Source: Beroe forskalii (lineage: Eukaryota > Ctenophora > Nuda > Beroida > Beroidae). From it: a DNA stretch of 64,000 bases. Both the position numbers and the translations under genes were made by a program. Shown here in pieces: positions 1 through 11,167 of this stretch (position 1 is the stretch's first letter; the number at the start of each line of letters is the position of its first letter). Location: assembly GCA_011033025.1 (NCBI GenBank), contig WFMF01000189.1:1-64000 (forward strand), read 5' to 3'. The notes under the pieces were generated by a model, which saw only the letters and a program-made list of their open reading frames with translations, did no database searches and was not told the DNA's origin.

Positions 1-366
1 TGTCTGATAATTGGATCTCAGCTGGTGTCCTGGTTATCATTGATTATAACAACAATCATTTACTTTGGGAATGATTCTGTTCCCAGCATAACCTTCGAAA
101 TATTTGCCCTTTTTGTTGTCCCTGTCAATAGCTTCCTCAACCCAATATTCTACAGTGGATATGACAGTGTGATCAGGAAGTGGGCCACAACAGTATTCAA
201 GTATTGCAAGAGATCTTTTTCAAGGCAAGAAATAGGACCACCTAAAGATCAAGCAACAGAAAACGCACGAAATATGGAAATTGAAGATCACGTGAACAAG
301 GACTCAAGAGAGGAAGACACCCCAGAAGAAGACACCCCAGAGGAAGACATCCCAGAAGAGCCTTGA
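1..366 (+). pseudogene. GPCR C-terminal fragment, copy A (TM6-TM7 and tail)
   Basis: Open from the window edge to a TGA at 364-366. It encodes a TM6-like segment (CLIIGSQLVSWLSLI), a TM7-like segment ending in NPIFY (the family NPxxY motif), a basic juxtamembrane helix 8 region, and an acidic tail of EEDTPEED-type repeats. It is nearly identical to the end of the fragment at 25455-26376, and its TM6-TM7 aligns with the full-length LDLa GPCR at 60414-63683, so it belongs to that family. Only the 3' end is inside the window, so whether copy A is a complete gene cannot be told. Tail repeats differ from copy B (about three units here, five there). Confidence 0.7.
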
Positions 367-559
367 TTCTTGAAGATGCAAAACCTTAAAGACTGCTTCA
401 AAAAAATAATTTTAGGCTTGTTATGTGACTAAATGTGTCACGTGATAATTTCAAGAGCCTTCAGGATTGATAACCATGTCACTCAGGATAAAAAACATTG
501 GCCTGTCTAGATTGCGGCTTTCAAAGTGAAAGTATAGTCATTTGTTGAATGTGTTGAAT

Positions 560-695
560 GTGATCCGGAGACGAACAGGTGCCTAAAAGGAGACTAACAG
601 GAGACTGACAGGAGACTAGTAGGAGACTATCAGGAGACTAACAGGAGAAAAACAGGAGACTAACAGGAGACTATCAGGAGACTAACAGGAGAATT
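560..695. repeat. 11-bp minisatellite (AGGAGACTAAC), copy A
   Basis: Imperfect tandem repeat with unit AGGAGACTAAC and variants AGGAGACTATC and AGGAGACTAGT, just 3' of the GPCR tail. The same array recurs in copy B at about 27553-27672 with a different number and order of variants. No coding content is seen. Confidence 0.8.
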
Positions 696-1614
696 TACAT
701 CACAGACTATTGCTTTAAATTGAATCAGTGGCCCAATGAAGAATACTCCTCTGCTGAATAAAGGATAAACGTGGCTGAATCCTGTACTGCTGATAAATGC
801 ATCAGGAAGTAAGATTCTTCTAGGTGCTCGTATACACCCATAGGAAGCAAGACTGCCGGAAGTCCCAGAAATTTTCGCCGACAAGGGGATTATCTACCAG
901 GCGTCTGTAGGCATTTACGAGAATCCTATTTTGATGATGGGGCAAATTTGGACATAAACTTCGTGATGCTATATGTCTATATGTTTGATTTTGCTGTTAT
1001 AGATTATGATCACTAGGGGCGGGGCCAAGTCCAATTTTGTCCAATTATGTCCAATTTTGTCCAATGGTTTTTTGTCCAATTCTCAAAAATGAGGTTAACT
1101 TTGGACAAAATTGGACAAAATTGGACATTTTTTGCTTCCGACTCTTAAGCTGTATAGCTTTGGATGAGTTCATCAATTATTATTCCATCCATAGTTAAAT
1201 ATGCAATCCAACAATCACTCTATTGAGTGTCAATATCATATATGACTATAGCCATGGTATCTTACTGTAGCTTATTTTCCTTCGGAAATTAACTCCTCAT
1301 GATATGGCCTATATACTTATCTAGTGGAAGAACATCGACAGGCAAAAAGTGGAAATGGAAGTGAAAATGAAAGTGGAAACAAAATAATGCATAATTCTGT
1401 GAATGCTTGGTTACACTTACTGTCTGTTAGTACAGAGCTCATTACTCCGTTCTTCCGTTCGATGGGCTATATTATAAGTGATTACCACGGCATTCTGAAC
1501 AAATACTCTTTCTTGATCTCTCCATCACAGAGGACCATGACCTCTCTAGGACCTCTACAGAGAATAATCGTCGATACTACAAGTGGGAACTATCCAAATC
1601 AAGCCGTAACAATC

Positions 1615-1850
1615 AGAAACCACCCCGAACCAATCCAAAAACTTCCTGAAGCCGAAACAAAACCGAAACATGCAAATCAATCCGAAAAAAACGAAACAAT
1701 CCAAAACTGTAAGCGAATCAACCCAAATCAACCCAGGGTTATGGTTAGGTTGGGGTTGGCTCGGGTTGATTCGCTTGTTCGGCTCGTTTCAGATCATTTC
1801 GGCTTACATATGGGGAAGTTTTTGGGTGGTTCAAGGGTTTGTTCCGCTTT
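1615..1850. repeat. Imperfect hairpin inside the 1015-5374 element
   Basis: A region of about 235 bp folds on itself. AACCACCCCGAACCAATCC on the left is matched on the right by the complement of the GGTGGTTCAAGGG area, and AAGCGAATCAACCC pairs with GGGTTGATTCGCTT around a centre near 1735. The plus-strand reading frame across it (1324-1860) looks like a by-product of this structure. Confidence 0.6.
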
Positions 1851-2249
1851 TTCGGCTTGATTCGGCTTGAATCGACCAGTTCTTTGTTTATAGCCTCAAC
1901 GACGGAATCATATGATCAACCGACAAAAGACACATCAGTGAAATTTCAACCTGGCTTCAGTGATACGTAAAAGTTCAAACTGGTAATTGATATCACTGGA
2001 CACTGATACGTCTAAATTCAGAATTGTGTCATTGATGGCAAATGACCGGTTACCTTTTTTCAATAAATCCAGTGACGGTTAGACGGTTAGGGTTTTGACA
2101 AAAGGGCCAGTTAAACCGTTTTCGGTTGCAGTTCAGTTAACCTTCCGTTTGTCCTGATCAGTCATTTAAAAACATTCGGTTACGGTTTCGGTTACAGTTG
2201 GCGAAAAAGTCCAGTCAGCCACTATTTCTGTTACGGTTTGGTTAACCAG

Positions 2250-4980
2250 TTACAAGCAGTTACAAGCAGTTTCCTAGTCAGTGATACGTCAGACTGGTGT
2301 CAGCAATGTGTCATACTGGAGACAGTGATACGTCTGACTTGTGTCAGTGATGCGCAGACTGGTGTCAGATTGTCAGTGATACCGGACTGTGTCAGCGATA
2401 CATCAGACCAGTTTCAGTAATACTCCGGACTGGTGTCAGCGATACATCAGACCGGTGTCAGTGTTACCGGGAATTCCGAATGGTGTCGGCGACATCAGAC
2501 CGGTGTCAGTGATACTCAGACTGGTGTCAGCGATACATCAGACCGGTGTCAGTGATACTCCGAACTGGTGTCAGCGATACATCAGACCAGTGTCAGTGAT
2601 ACCCGGACTGGTGTCAGCGATACATCAGACCGGTGTCAGTGATTCTCCAGACTGGTGTCAGCGATTCATCAGACCGGTGTCAGTGATTGTCTGGTGTCAG
2701 CGATATATCAGACCGGTGTCAGTGATACTACGGACTGGGTGTCAGCGATACATCAGACCGGTTTCAATGATACTGGACTGGTGTCAGCGATACATCAGAC
2801 CGGTGTCAGTGATACTCCAGACTGTGTCAGCGATACATCAGACCGGTGTCAGTGATACTCCAGACTGGTGTCAGCGATACATCAGACCGGTGTCAGTGAT
2901 ACTCTGGTTCAAGGTGTCAGCGATACATCAGACTTCGGTGTCAGTGATACTCCAGACTGGTATCAGCGATACATCAGACCGGTGTCAGTGATACTCCATA
3001 CTGGTGTCAGCGATACATCAGACCGGTGTCAGTGATACTCCAGACTGGTGTCAGCGATATATAATCAGGCCGGTGTCAGTGCTTCTAGTGATACTCCAAA
3101 CTTGTGTCAGCGATACATCAGACCGGTGTCAGTGATACTCCAGACTGGTGTCAGCGATACATCAGACCGGTGGCTAGTGATACTCCATACTGGTAACAGC
3201 GATACATCAGACCGGTGTCAGTGATACCCAGACTGGTGTTCAGCGATACATCGACCGGTGTCAGTGTTACTCCGGACTGGTGTCGGCGATACATCAATCC
3301 GGTATCCGAATACTCCAGACTAGTGTCAGCAGCGATACATCAGACCGGTGTCAGTGATACTCCGAACTGGTGTCAGCGATACATCAGACCGGTGTCAGTG
3401 ATACTCCGGACTGTGGTGTCAGCGATACATCAGACCGGTGTCAGTGATTCTCCAGACTGGTGCTCGGCGATTCATCAGACCGGTGTCAGTGATACTCAGA
3501 CTGGTGTCAGCGATATATCAGACCGGTGTCAGTGATACATGGACTGGTGTCAGCGATACATCAGACCGGTGTCAGTGATTCTCCAGACTGGTGTCAGCGA
3601 TTCATCAGACCGGTGTCAGTGATGCTCCAGACTGGTGTCAGCGATATATCAGACCGGTGTCAGTGATACTACGGACTGGTGTCAGCGATACATCAGACCG
3701 GTGTCGTATTGATACTCTGGACTGGTGTCAGCGATACATCAGACCGGTGCCGTGATACTCCAGACTGGTGCCGATACATCAGACCGGTGTCAGTGATACT
3801 CCAGACTGGTGTCAGCGATACATCAGACCGGTGTCAGTGATACCTGGACTGGTGTCAGCGATACATCGGACCGGTGTCGGTGATACCCAGACTGGTGTCA
3901 GCGATACATCAGACCGGTGTCAGTGATACTACATATACTGGTGTCAGCGATACATCAGACCGGTGTCAGTGATACTCCAGACTGGTAGCGATATATAATC
4001 AGGCCGGTGTCAGTGCTTCAGTGATACTCCAGACTTGTGTCGAGATAATATCAGACCGTTGTCGAGTGATACTCCAGACTGGTGTCAGCGATACATCAGA
4101 CCGGTGTCAGTGATACTCCATACTGGTGTCAGCGATACATCAGACCGGTGTCAGTGATACTCCGACTGGTGTCAGTGATACTCCAGACTGGTGTCAGCGA
4201 TACATCAGACCGGTGTCACGATACTCTGGACTGGTGTCAGCGATACATCAGACAGGTGTCAGGCATACTTCAGACTGGTGTCAGCGATACATCAGACCGG
4301 TGTCACGATACTCTGGACAGGTGTCAGAGATACGTCAGACCGGTGTAAGTTATACTCGGACTGGTATCGGAGATACGTCACATTGGTGTCGGTGATACGT
4401 ATTATTTAGACTGGTTTCAGTGATATGTCTAACTTCAAACTGGTGGCAGTGATGTGTCTGATGTCGATGATACGTCCGGACTGGAATCAGTGATATGTCA
4501 GATTGGCGTCAATGATCTGTGAGAATGGTGTTTAGTGATAAATCAGAATGGTGTTAGTGATACGCCAGACTGGTGTCAGCAATCCGTCGGACTGGTGTCA
4601 GGTGGATCGAACTGGTGTCAGTGATACTCCAGATGGGTTTTCAATAATACGTCAGACTGGTGTCGTGATATGTAGGACAGGTGTCAATGAAAGTGATACG
4701 TCAGACTGGTGTCAGTGATGTGTCTTGCGTCACACTAGTGTCATTGATTCATCTAACGTCAGACTGGTGTCAGTTATACGTAAAATCAGACTGGTGTCTG
4801 TGCTCAGCCTCCATGTAACGTCAGACTGGTGTCTGTAATTCATCTAACGTCATCTGAGAGACTGATGTCAGCGGTACGTCAGACAGACTGAAGCCATTGG
4901 TACGTCAGACTAAAAAAAAGTCAGTGATACGTCTTACTGCATTACTGATGTCAGTGATACGTCAGAATGGTGTCATTGAT
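2250..4980. repeat. 44-bp satellite (two 22-bp half units)
   Basis: The unit is ACTGGTGTCAGCGATACATC followed by AGACCGGTGTCAGTGATACTCC, two related half units with core GGTGTCAG[C/T]GATAC. About 50-60 units are present, regular in the centre (2400-4330) and decaying at both edges, where half units with CGTCAGACTGGTGTCAGTGA dominate. Long frames repeating SAIHQTGVSDT are by-products. The array forms most of the interior of the TIR element around it. Confidence 0.9.
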
Positions 4981-5374
4981 ACTTTGATACACCACTCACC
5001 ATGCCGCAATTTAATGTAATCCAGCATCAGCAATCATTTTCCATTCCATCTTTCCATTATTCTAGTTTTTGCCAGTTGGCGTTCCTCCAGTGTGCTCAAA
5101 TACATTTACACGTTCCGTTTCCGTTTTGTCCCTAAAATCTGACAAAAGTCCAGACCACCCTTCATTGTGATATTGAGCTAGAGTAAATTTCATTTGTGGA
5201 GTTTGTGAAATTCAAAACACCCAAAGTGAGTGAAATTTAGTTTCGGAATTTTCTAAAGTGAATATGTCAATTTTGTCTAATTTTGTCCAATTTTGTCCAA
5301 CGATTTTTTGTCCAATTCCTAAAAATCAGGTTAACCTTGGACATAATTGGACAAAATTGGACTTGGCCCCGCCC

Positions 5375-6320
5375 CTCACTAGTTTGATGAAGAACTGAAG
5401 TAGAATCCTTTGTTTTTAGAGGAAAATTCTTCTGCTGATAACAGCAATTTAATTTTCAGCACTGTCAAAAATTACCCTTCAATATACTGTGAACTTCATT
5501 ATATATGAAGTCGCCACGTACTTCATAAAAACTCAAATGAATTCATATGAATTATATTCAGAATGCGTTTACCAGTTCAATAAATCATTATTGCACAGGT
5601 GTCGCTACTTCGAGAAAAGGGAATCAATAGATGTTACAAACACGAAAAAATTCGTAGGAGCATTTTTGTGAAGAAATTGTCATTTCGTAATCAGGTCAAT
5701 TTGTTTCAAATGTGCCTTATTATTACACAAATATCGTAGGTCAAGTCACTCAATTTGCAAAAGAAATTGAAAAAATGAAATCCTAATTCAACTACAGGGT
5801 ATTCTATGCCAATTGTCAAATGAACCTTAATAATTTCAATAAAAAGAAAGTAAACACCTGGTGTGCATTTCAATTGTCAATGTACTGTCAAAAAAGATTG
5901 TTCAAAACTTGCAAATGTGAAAAGCCCCCCCCCCCCTCTATTTAACTACTATGAGTATGGCAATGATGGGCGGCAGTACTTTACCAGTTTAATGCGTCTA
6001 CCAGTTCAATAAAGTTTTATATGAATGAACTTCATATAGGAATTCATATGAACTTCATATTATGACCGAGGTGTCTCAACCTTTTCAGGCGTGGTATATT
6101 ACACCGCGCCTTGGTGCCTTATTACTGCGTACAAACAAAGTACTTTAAATACAACGCGCATTGAAAAAGCACCCAACTTTGAAAGAAATAAAACTAAATT
6201 TCCACTGCCGTATTAAAATGAACATCATTCATTAAATTCAGAGCAAGGGGCCACATAGGCAGTAATAATTTCCCATTGAAACAAGTCCAATAATTATCAT
6301 CCCATGCATATCAGCATATC
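5375..6320. other. Copy A spacer without a supported gene
   Basis: AT-rich sequence between the satellite element and the glycosyltransferase copy. It matches copy B (about 28005-28073 and 29345-30203) apart from insertions present only in copy B. It contains a poly-C run near 5925 and short inverted repeats around TTCATATGAA (6015-6065). No exon or RNA gene is seen. Confidence 0.6.
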
Positions 6321-7661
6321 TCAGATAATGCGAAACATGAAGTGCCCTTGAAAAAGGTCGGATACATGGTCTACAAGATCAGCAAATATTCTTTGGAGAC
6401 GACCTCTTCTCCTTCCTCCGGGCACATTCTCCAAGATCACGTGACTCAACTTCTCTGCAGTTATCTCCCAGCTGTTCCGTAACCCAATCTCCCTGTTCCT
6501 CTCTCCCATCTCACGGATCAGCTCCCGATTTCCTGCCAATTCTTCGAACGCTTCCAGAATAGCTTGTGCGTCCCCTGGGGGCACTTTGAGTCCGTTGACG
6601 CCATCCTCCACCATCTCATCAGGCCCTCCCACAGCTGAGACAAGGAGACAGCATCCAGCCGCCATGCCTTCCAGCACCACCAGTCCGAAAGGCTCGTAGA
6701 GCGAGGGTACCACCAGGATATCCGAAGCAGCCATGTATTCCACCAACTCACTCATTGGCTTCGAGCCAAGGTAGTCAAACTGAGGGTACTCTTTGAGCAG
6801 GTACTCAGAGGGAGTGTTCTCGTGTGCTCCAATAAGACGAAATGTGACTGGTATACGCGTTCTACTGAGGGCTTCCAAACTTAATACCCTTCTGTGGTAA
6901 AATCTCCCAACGTACAGAACGTTCAGGGCGTTGGAAGAAAAGTTTAACTTTCTCCTGAATGCTCTCTCTATTTAGATTAGTGAACTTTTCCAGCTCAATT
7001 CCTGGGGTTATGTAAGTTGATCTTGTTGCATTGGTAAGTGTTCCCTCATTTCTAAGCTGATGAACAATGCAGGTCGCCTTTTCGTTCACCTCTCGCTCCA
7101 CCTGCATCCTTATCTTCCCCATCTCTGTCATTTCTTCCCATTGGAACTTCTGGATTCCCAACGAATGATGAACATGTATCTGAGGAAGTCCTAACTTCAG
7201 GCCCACATACCCACTTAACCAGTAATTGCTGAACACAGCCTCGAACTCCCTGGCATCTATCTGGGAGGTAAAGTTGTCGAGGTGGTAATACTTAAGATCC
7301 CTAAAGAGGTGTTGCTGGGGCCCTGCTACCAGAAAATTCACTCTAAGGGTGGGAGACAAGGTCACCACCCCCATCTGGTCAACACTCTCACTCCGGGTGA
7401 ATACAGTAACGTTGAACCCCAGTCTGGACAGATGCTTGCTTACTTCCCTGACGTACGGACTCTGCCCTCCTTTCCCGCATTTACTGAGGTCAGCAGGGTC
7501 ATCTAAGGGTTACCAGCCATCGATATCACTGTAAGTCGTACAGGCTGCGCCTCGGTTTGTAGATACAAGTATAGTACCGGTTTCAGGACTAGGAAAGCCA
7601 TGCTGATGACGAAAAGCTTACACAGACAATCCTTGGTAGATAATGCCCTTCTCATTCTCAT
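6321..7661 (-). pseudogene. GT4-family glycosyltransferase, copy A, frameshifted
   Basis: An intronless minus-strand relative of prokaryotic GT-B family 4 enzymes, broken by several small indels. Relative to copy B (30204-31548) it lost one base near 7507 (after the N-terminal anchor), gained and lost bases near 6945-6975, and lost five bases near 6880 plus two near 6900. The C-terminal donor-binding half (6321-6878) is open and carries the EX7E signature EPFGLVVLE. The stretch around 7085-7130 that is frameshifted in copy B is intact here. The two copies are therefore damaged at different places, which suggests sequencing or assembly indels, or parallel decay. It lies in an intron or flank of the duplicated MED14 block. 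Confidence 0.75.
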
Positions 7662-8045
7662 TGGGTTTTAAGTCCCTGGCATGAATTACATCATTATTAC
7701 ACAGGTGTCACGAGTTCGAGAAATGAGAATCAATAGATAGTACAAACACGAACAAATTCGTACAAGCATTTTTGTGAAGAAATTGTCATTTCGTAATCAG
7801 GTCAATTTGTTTTATTATTATTACACAAATATTGATTCGTAAAGTCGTAAGTCAAGTCACTTAATTTGCAAAAGAAATTGAAAAAATTTATGTGCATCAA
7901 AAATATCAATGCATGGAGAGTTCCTAATTCAACTTCAGGGTCAATTGTTAAATAACTGTGTCCATTGTCAAATAAACCTTAACTTCAACAAAAATATTAT
8001 AGTAAATATCTGATGTACATCTCAATAGATAATGTACTGTCAAAA
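7662..8045. other. Copy A spacer upstream of the glycosyltransferase
   Basis: AT-rich sequence that matches copy B 31549-31890, with about 50 bp here missing from copy B (near 7875-7925). No gene is seen. It contains short degenerate copies of a motif also found downstream of the glycosyltransferase (around 5590-5800), so the gene is flanked by related sequence on both sides. Confidence 0.5.
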
Positions 8046-8875
8046 ACGAATGCACACACTACAATGAATATTGAGTGCAATGATGGGCCACAGTTCTTTA
8101 TACATGTAGAATCCTAAAACGATGTGAACAGTTTCAAGAGTGCCTGGAAACAGCATAAGACCCTCCACAATCAGTTCGTGGTGGTTGCCGGGATCGGGGG
8201 AGCGAGTACCAATAAACTAGCGATCAAGTCACTTCAGGAGGGCCCTCTCACGACTTGACAACACCAACAGGAGGGCCTTCTCACGACTTGACAACACCAA
8301 CAGGAGGGCCTTCTCACGACTTGACAACACCAACAGGAGGGCCCTCTCACGACTTGACAACACCAACAGGAGGGCCCTCTCACGACTTGACAACACCAAC
8401 AGGAGGGCCCTCTCAAGACTTGACAACACCAACAGGAGGGCCCTCTCACGACTTGACAACACCAACAGGAGGGCCCTCTCACGACTTGACAACACCAACA
8501 GGAGGGCCCTCTCACGACTTGACAACACCAACAGGAGGGCCTTCTCACGACTTGACAACACCAACAGGAGGGCCCTCTCACGACTTGACAACACCAACAG
8601 GAGGGCCCTCTCAAGACTTGACAACACCAACAGGAGGGCCCTCTCAAGACTTGACAATTTAAGAGTAAGAATGCACACACTACTATGAATATTGAGTGCA
8701 ATGATGGGCCACAGTTCTTTATACATGTAGAATCCTAAAACGATGTGAACAGTTTCAAGAGTGCCTGGAAACAGCATAAGACTTAGACCCTCCACGATCA
8801 GTTCGTGGTGGTTGCCGGGATCGGGGGAGCGAGGACCAATAAACTAGCGATCAAGTCACGTGACAACACCAACAG
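8046..8875 (+). repeat. 33-bp coding-phase repeat with 185-bp interleaved block, copy A
   Basis: About twelve copies of a 33-bp unit (ACTTGACAACACCAACAGGA plus GGGCCCTCTCACG) run from 8226 to 8660. The length is a multiple of three, so all frames stay open; the plus frame reads DLTTPTGGPSH and the minus frame CQVVRGPSCWC. The array is bracketed by two copies of a block of about 185 bp (8046-8235 and 8670-8850) that in one plus frame reads FKSAWKQHKT then FVVVAGIGGA. Copy B has three blocks and two longer arrays plus a short one, so the composite unit itself amplifies. Which strand, if either, is translated is not decided. Confidence 0.8.
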
Positions 8876-9385
8876 GAGACCCGGGGAGAAGTGTGGCAGG
8901 GGTGCCTCCATGCCAGCTCTGTGATTGGGTACTCCGAAGAGGGGTTCATTGTGCGGAAAGTGGGGGCCGAAAGGGATCATTTGCGAAAAAGGGATTATAC
9001 AAAAATCGAATTAAAAAAAGCGAACTGTCCGATAGTTTTGTATGATAACGATCGAGCTAATGCTTCTTACACGGAGCTGAGGGGAGTTAATGAGGGGAAC
9101 TTTTAACGTTTGCTGACGAGGCAACCTATGGAATAGGGGATAACGACAAGAAAAACTGGGGCACTGCCAAGAACAAGTGTGTGTTCATTGGATCGGCTCG
9201 TAAAGGTGTTTTGCAGGTGTCCACAGGGGAATACGGACTGATATATCTGACATTGGAGCTGGTTCTAGTGGTCCACTTAAGTCCTTCAAGAAGGTGGGCC
9301 CCTGTCCACACGCGGGCCCCAATAGAACATTCCCCTACGGAGGGGTGCCATCATCCTCGCGTGACGAGGGGCGGTGGACAATTAA
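8855..9385 (+). pseudogene. Unrecognised coding-like segment, copy A
   Basis: Plus-strand frames read protein-like sequence in pieces: GYSEEGFIVRKVGAERDHL, then ANCPIVLYDNDRANASY, and in another frame ATYGIGDNDKKNWGTAKNKC. Copy B (33060-33600) encodes the same with substitutions and small indels. The last 33-bp repeat unit runs in frame into this segment in copy B; copy A lost two bases at that junction. I do not recognise the family. It may be a decayed gene or retrocopy in the MED14 intron, on the strand opposite MED14. Confidence 0.4.
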
Positions 9386-9710
9386 TTGCAACAAGGAAGA
9401 AAAGGAAGAAAAACGAAGAAGAAAAAAGAAGAAGAAAAAAGAAGAAGAAAAAAGAAGAAGAAAAAAGAAGAAGAAAAAAGAAGAAGAAAAAAGAAGAAGA
9501 AAATAGAAGAAGAAAAAAGAAGAAAAAAGAAGAAGAAAAAAGAAGAAGAAAAAAGAAGAAGAAAAAAGAAGAAGAAAAAAGAAGAAGAAAATAGAAGAAG
9601 AAAAAAGAAGAAGAAAAAAGAAGAAGAAAAAACAAAGAAGAAAAAAGAAGAAGAAAAAGAAGAAGAAAAAAGAAGAAGAAGAAGAAGAAAAAAGAAGAAG
9701 GATTACCTGA
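9386..9710. repeat. Polypurine GAA/GAAAAA tract, copy A
   Basis: About 320 bp of almost pure purine (AAGAAGAAAAAAGAAG units) on the plus strand, directly downstream of MED14 exon 21 in the minus orientation, hence a long polypyrimidine stretch in the MED14 transcript. Frames of K/E/R or F/L/S are by-products. Copy B has a much shorter tract (33605-33690). Confidence 0.9.
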
Positions 9711-9765
9711 ATTAGGAGCTCTGTAGTTGGGGGATCCCAGGAAGAAGAAAAAGAAGAAGGATTAC

Positions 9766-9933
9766 CTGAATTAGGAGCTCTGTAGTTGGGGGATCCCAGG
9801 AGGTGCTGGGCCCCACTCGGGGAGGGTTGCTGCATGTACCCACTCGGGCTAGGCACGGCAGCGGGCGAGGGGGGCATGTACTGGGGCGTCTGAGGGGACA
9901 TGAGCGAGGAGATCACTGCTGGAGAGGGGGCGC
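9766..9933 (-). pseudogene. MED14: MED14 exon 21, duplicated copy A
   Basis: Matches the copy B exon at 33927-34094: a Pro/Ser/Gln-rich linker exon (SLMSPQTPQYMPPSPAAVPS) with an AG acceptor on the right and a GTAAT donor at 9761-9765. A second copy of the last 36 exon bases plus donor follows 59 bp downstream (donor 9702-9706). Splice phase (1) is kept. It would be a functional duplicated exon only if MED14 transcripts run across the whole 25-kb insertion between the copies. Confidence 0.7.
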
Positions 9934-10180
9934 CTGGGATGGAAGAGGTTAGTTGGAGAGGGGGCGCCTGGAAAGGTAACTTAGGGTTATATTATAAGTG
10001 CAGACTGCAGGATTAAGGGTTCTCTTCCACACACCAATAACGGCAGACCAGAACACTAAATCCTTGTTTCTTTGAAATTAAACCAAATTGAAAGTTGAAC
10101 TGTCAGAATGGGGTTTAATAATTTGGTTATTGAAAATTAATCAAGAAACAAAGTTATTGATTAACTGGCTGCCCACTCAC

Positions 10181-10312
10181 CCATGGGCGACGGGGCGGGT
10201 TGTACGAAGGTTCCCGGGTTCTGGGGCGAGGGCTGGGGTTTGCTGGCTGGGGATGGGTTGTGGTAGCCGGGTGTGTTGGGTTGCTGGTTGTAAACCGGGG
10301 TTCCAGGATACC
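10181..10312 (-). pseudogene. MED14: MED14 exon 20, duplicated copy A
   Basis: Matches 34306-34437 nearly base for base, with acceptor and GTGAG donor intact. It encodes the VYNQQPNTPGYHNPSPASK type linker of MED14. It is separated from exon 21 copy A by an intron similar to copy B. Confidence 0.75.
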
Positions 10313-10570
10313 CTGCGGGGGAGAGGGTCATGAGAAGCAGCTGAGGCTGAAAACCCGGAGAACTTTAATGGAAGATATAACTTAAACATCCAATTGTGAG
10401 GTATAACTGATAAGAGCTGTGGGGCATTATTTTCTAATTCCTAGCAAAGTGACCCACTCCAGGCATGTTATACACACTACTGTTCAACACAACCTATAAA
10501 CAGTTGTGAGTTTGTCCCGTGATTTCATCATCAAGACTTACAATGCTGTACTAATGCCACAAAACATTAC

Positions 10571-10632
10571 CTGGCGTATTAGGTTGGTTCTGAGGGGTAG
10601 GTACTGAGCCCTGACCCGCGGGTGCACTAAAA
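10571..10632 (-). pseudogene. MED14: MED14 exon 19, copy A, truncated by satellite
   Basis: The 3' part of exon 19 (PTPQNQPNTP) with its GTAATG donor matches 38054-38115. At about 10633 the match to copy B stops abruptly and the GC-rich GGAGAATGGGCCC satellite begins, so the exon has lost its 5' part and acceptor. This is the right-hand breakpoint of copy A. Confidence 0.75.
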
Positions 10633-10933
10633 CGGACCCTCCGGAGAATGGGGCCCTCGGAGAATGGGCCCTCCGGAGAATGGGCCCTCCGGAGAATGGG
10701 GCCCTCCGGAGAATGGGCCCTCCGGAGAATGAATGGGCCCTCCGGAGAATGGACCCTCGGGGGCCCTCCGGAGAATGGGCCTCCGAGAATGCCCTCCGGA
10801 GAATGGACCCTCCGGAGAATGGGCCCTCCGGAGAATGGGCCCTCCGGAGAATGGGCCCTCCGGAGAATGGGCCCTCCGGAGAATGGGGCCCTCCGGAGAA
10901 TGGGGCCCTCCGGAGAATGGGGCCCTCAGGAGA

Positions 10934-11167
10934 AGTGACACATCGGTATGTGAGACAGTAATTCTAAAAAGTGGTGTCAACGACACGTAGGATCGCTGAC
11001 GAAGTGACGTAGCGGAATGCAGGCTGACGTAAAGTGGTGTCAACGAAACCTTTATAAGTGGCTGCACAGTGCAATAGTCTCACTTCCGTTTGGTGTCACA
11101 GGAAGAAAGTAAGTAAAAGTAAGTATAAAAAATAAAAAGTGTGTAAAAGTAAATGGTCCGTAAATAA
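10934..11167 (+). promoter_or_regulatory. Promoter-like spacer cassette 1 of the GC-rich satellite
   Basis: Seen directly: TGACGT at 11005 and 11025 (CRE/ATF-like half sites, TGACGTAG and TGACGTAA), TTTATAAG at 11051, a pyrimidine-rich CTCACTTCC about 35 bases further that fits an initiator, then GTAAGT at 11109 preceded by GAAA, resembling a 5' splice site, followed by AT-rich sequence and the next array. The order and spacing are those of a Pol II core promoter with a very short first exon. Function is inferred only. Confidence 0.45.

Larger units (their letters stand above)
1015..5374. mobile_element. 4.36-kb TIR element filled with minisatellite
   Basis: Ends are inverted: AGGGGCGGGGCCAAGTCCAA on the left and its complement on the right (about 5347-5374). 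Subterminal direct repeats of TCCAATTTTG follow on both sides (1030-1125 and 5265-5365). The copy B locus at about 27973-28005 reads straight through ATCACTAGTTTGATG, giving an empty site; here CACTAG flanks both sides, so a 4-7 bp target duplication was made (exact length ambiguous because flank and end overlap). The interior has no convincing transposase and consists mainly of a 44-bp satellite. This is an inferred non-autonomous DNA element; superfamily unknown. Confidence 0.8.

Noticed and set aside
1324..1860. A 178-codon plus-strand gene inside the first TIR element
   Set aside because: The frame overlaps an inverted repeat centred near 1735, has no recognisable domain, and composition follows the hairpin.
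2389..4409. Plus-strand frames repeating SAIHQTGVSDT
   Set aside because: By-products of the 44-bp satellite with continual frame changes from indels; no start context or conserved flank.
9335..9916. Frames of 90-190 codons made of F/L/S or K/E/R
   Set aside because: They run along the polypurine tract and the MED14 exon 21 duplicates; not separate genes.
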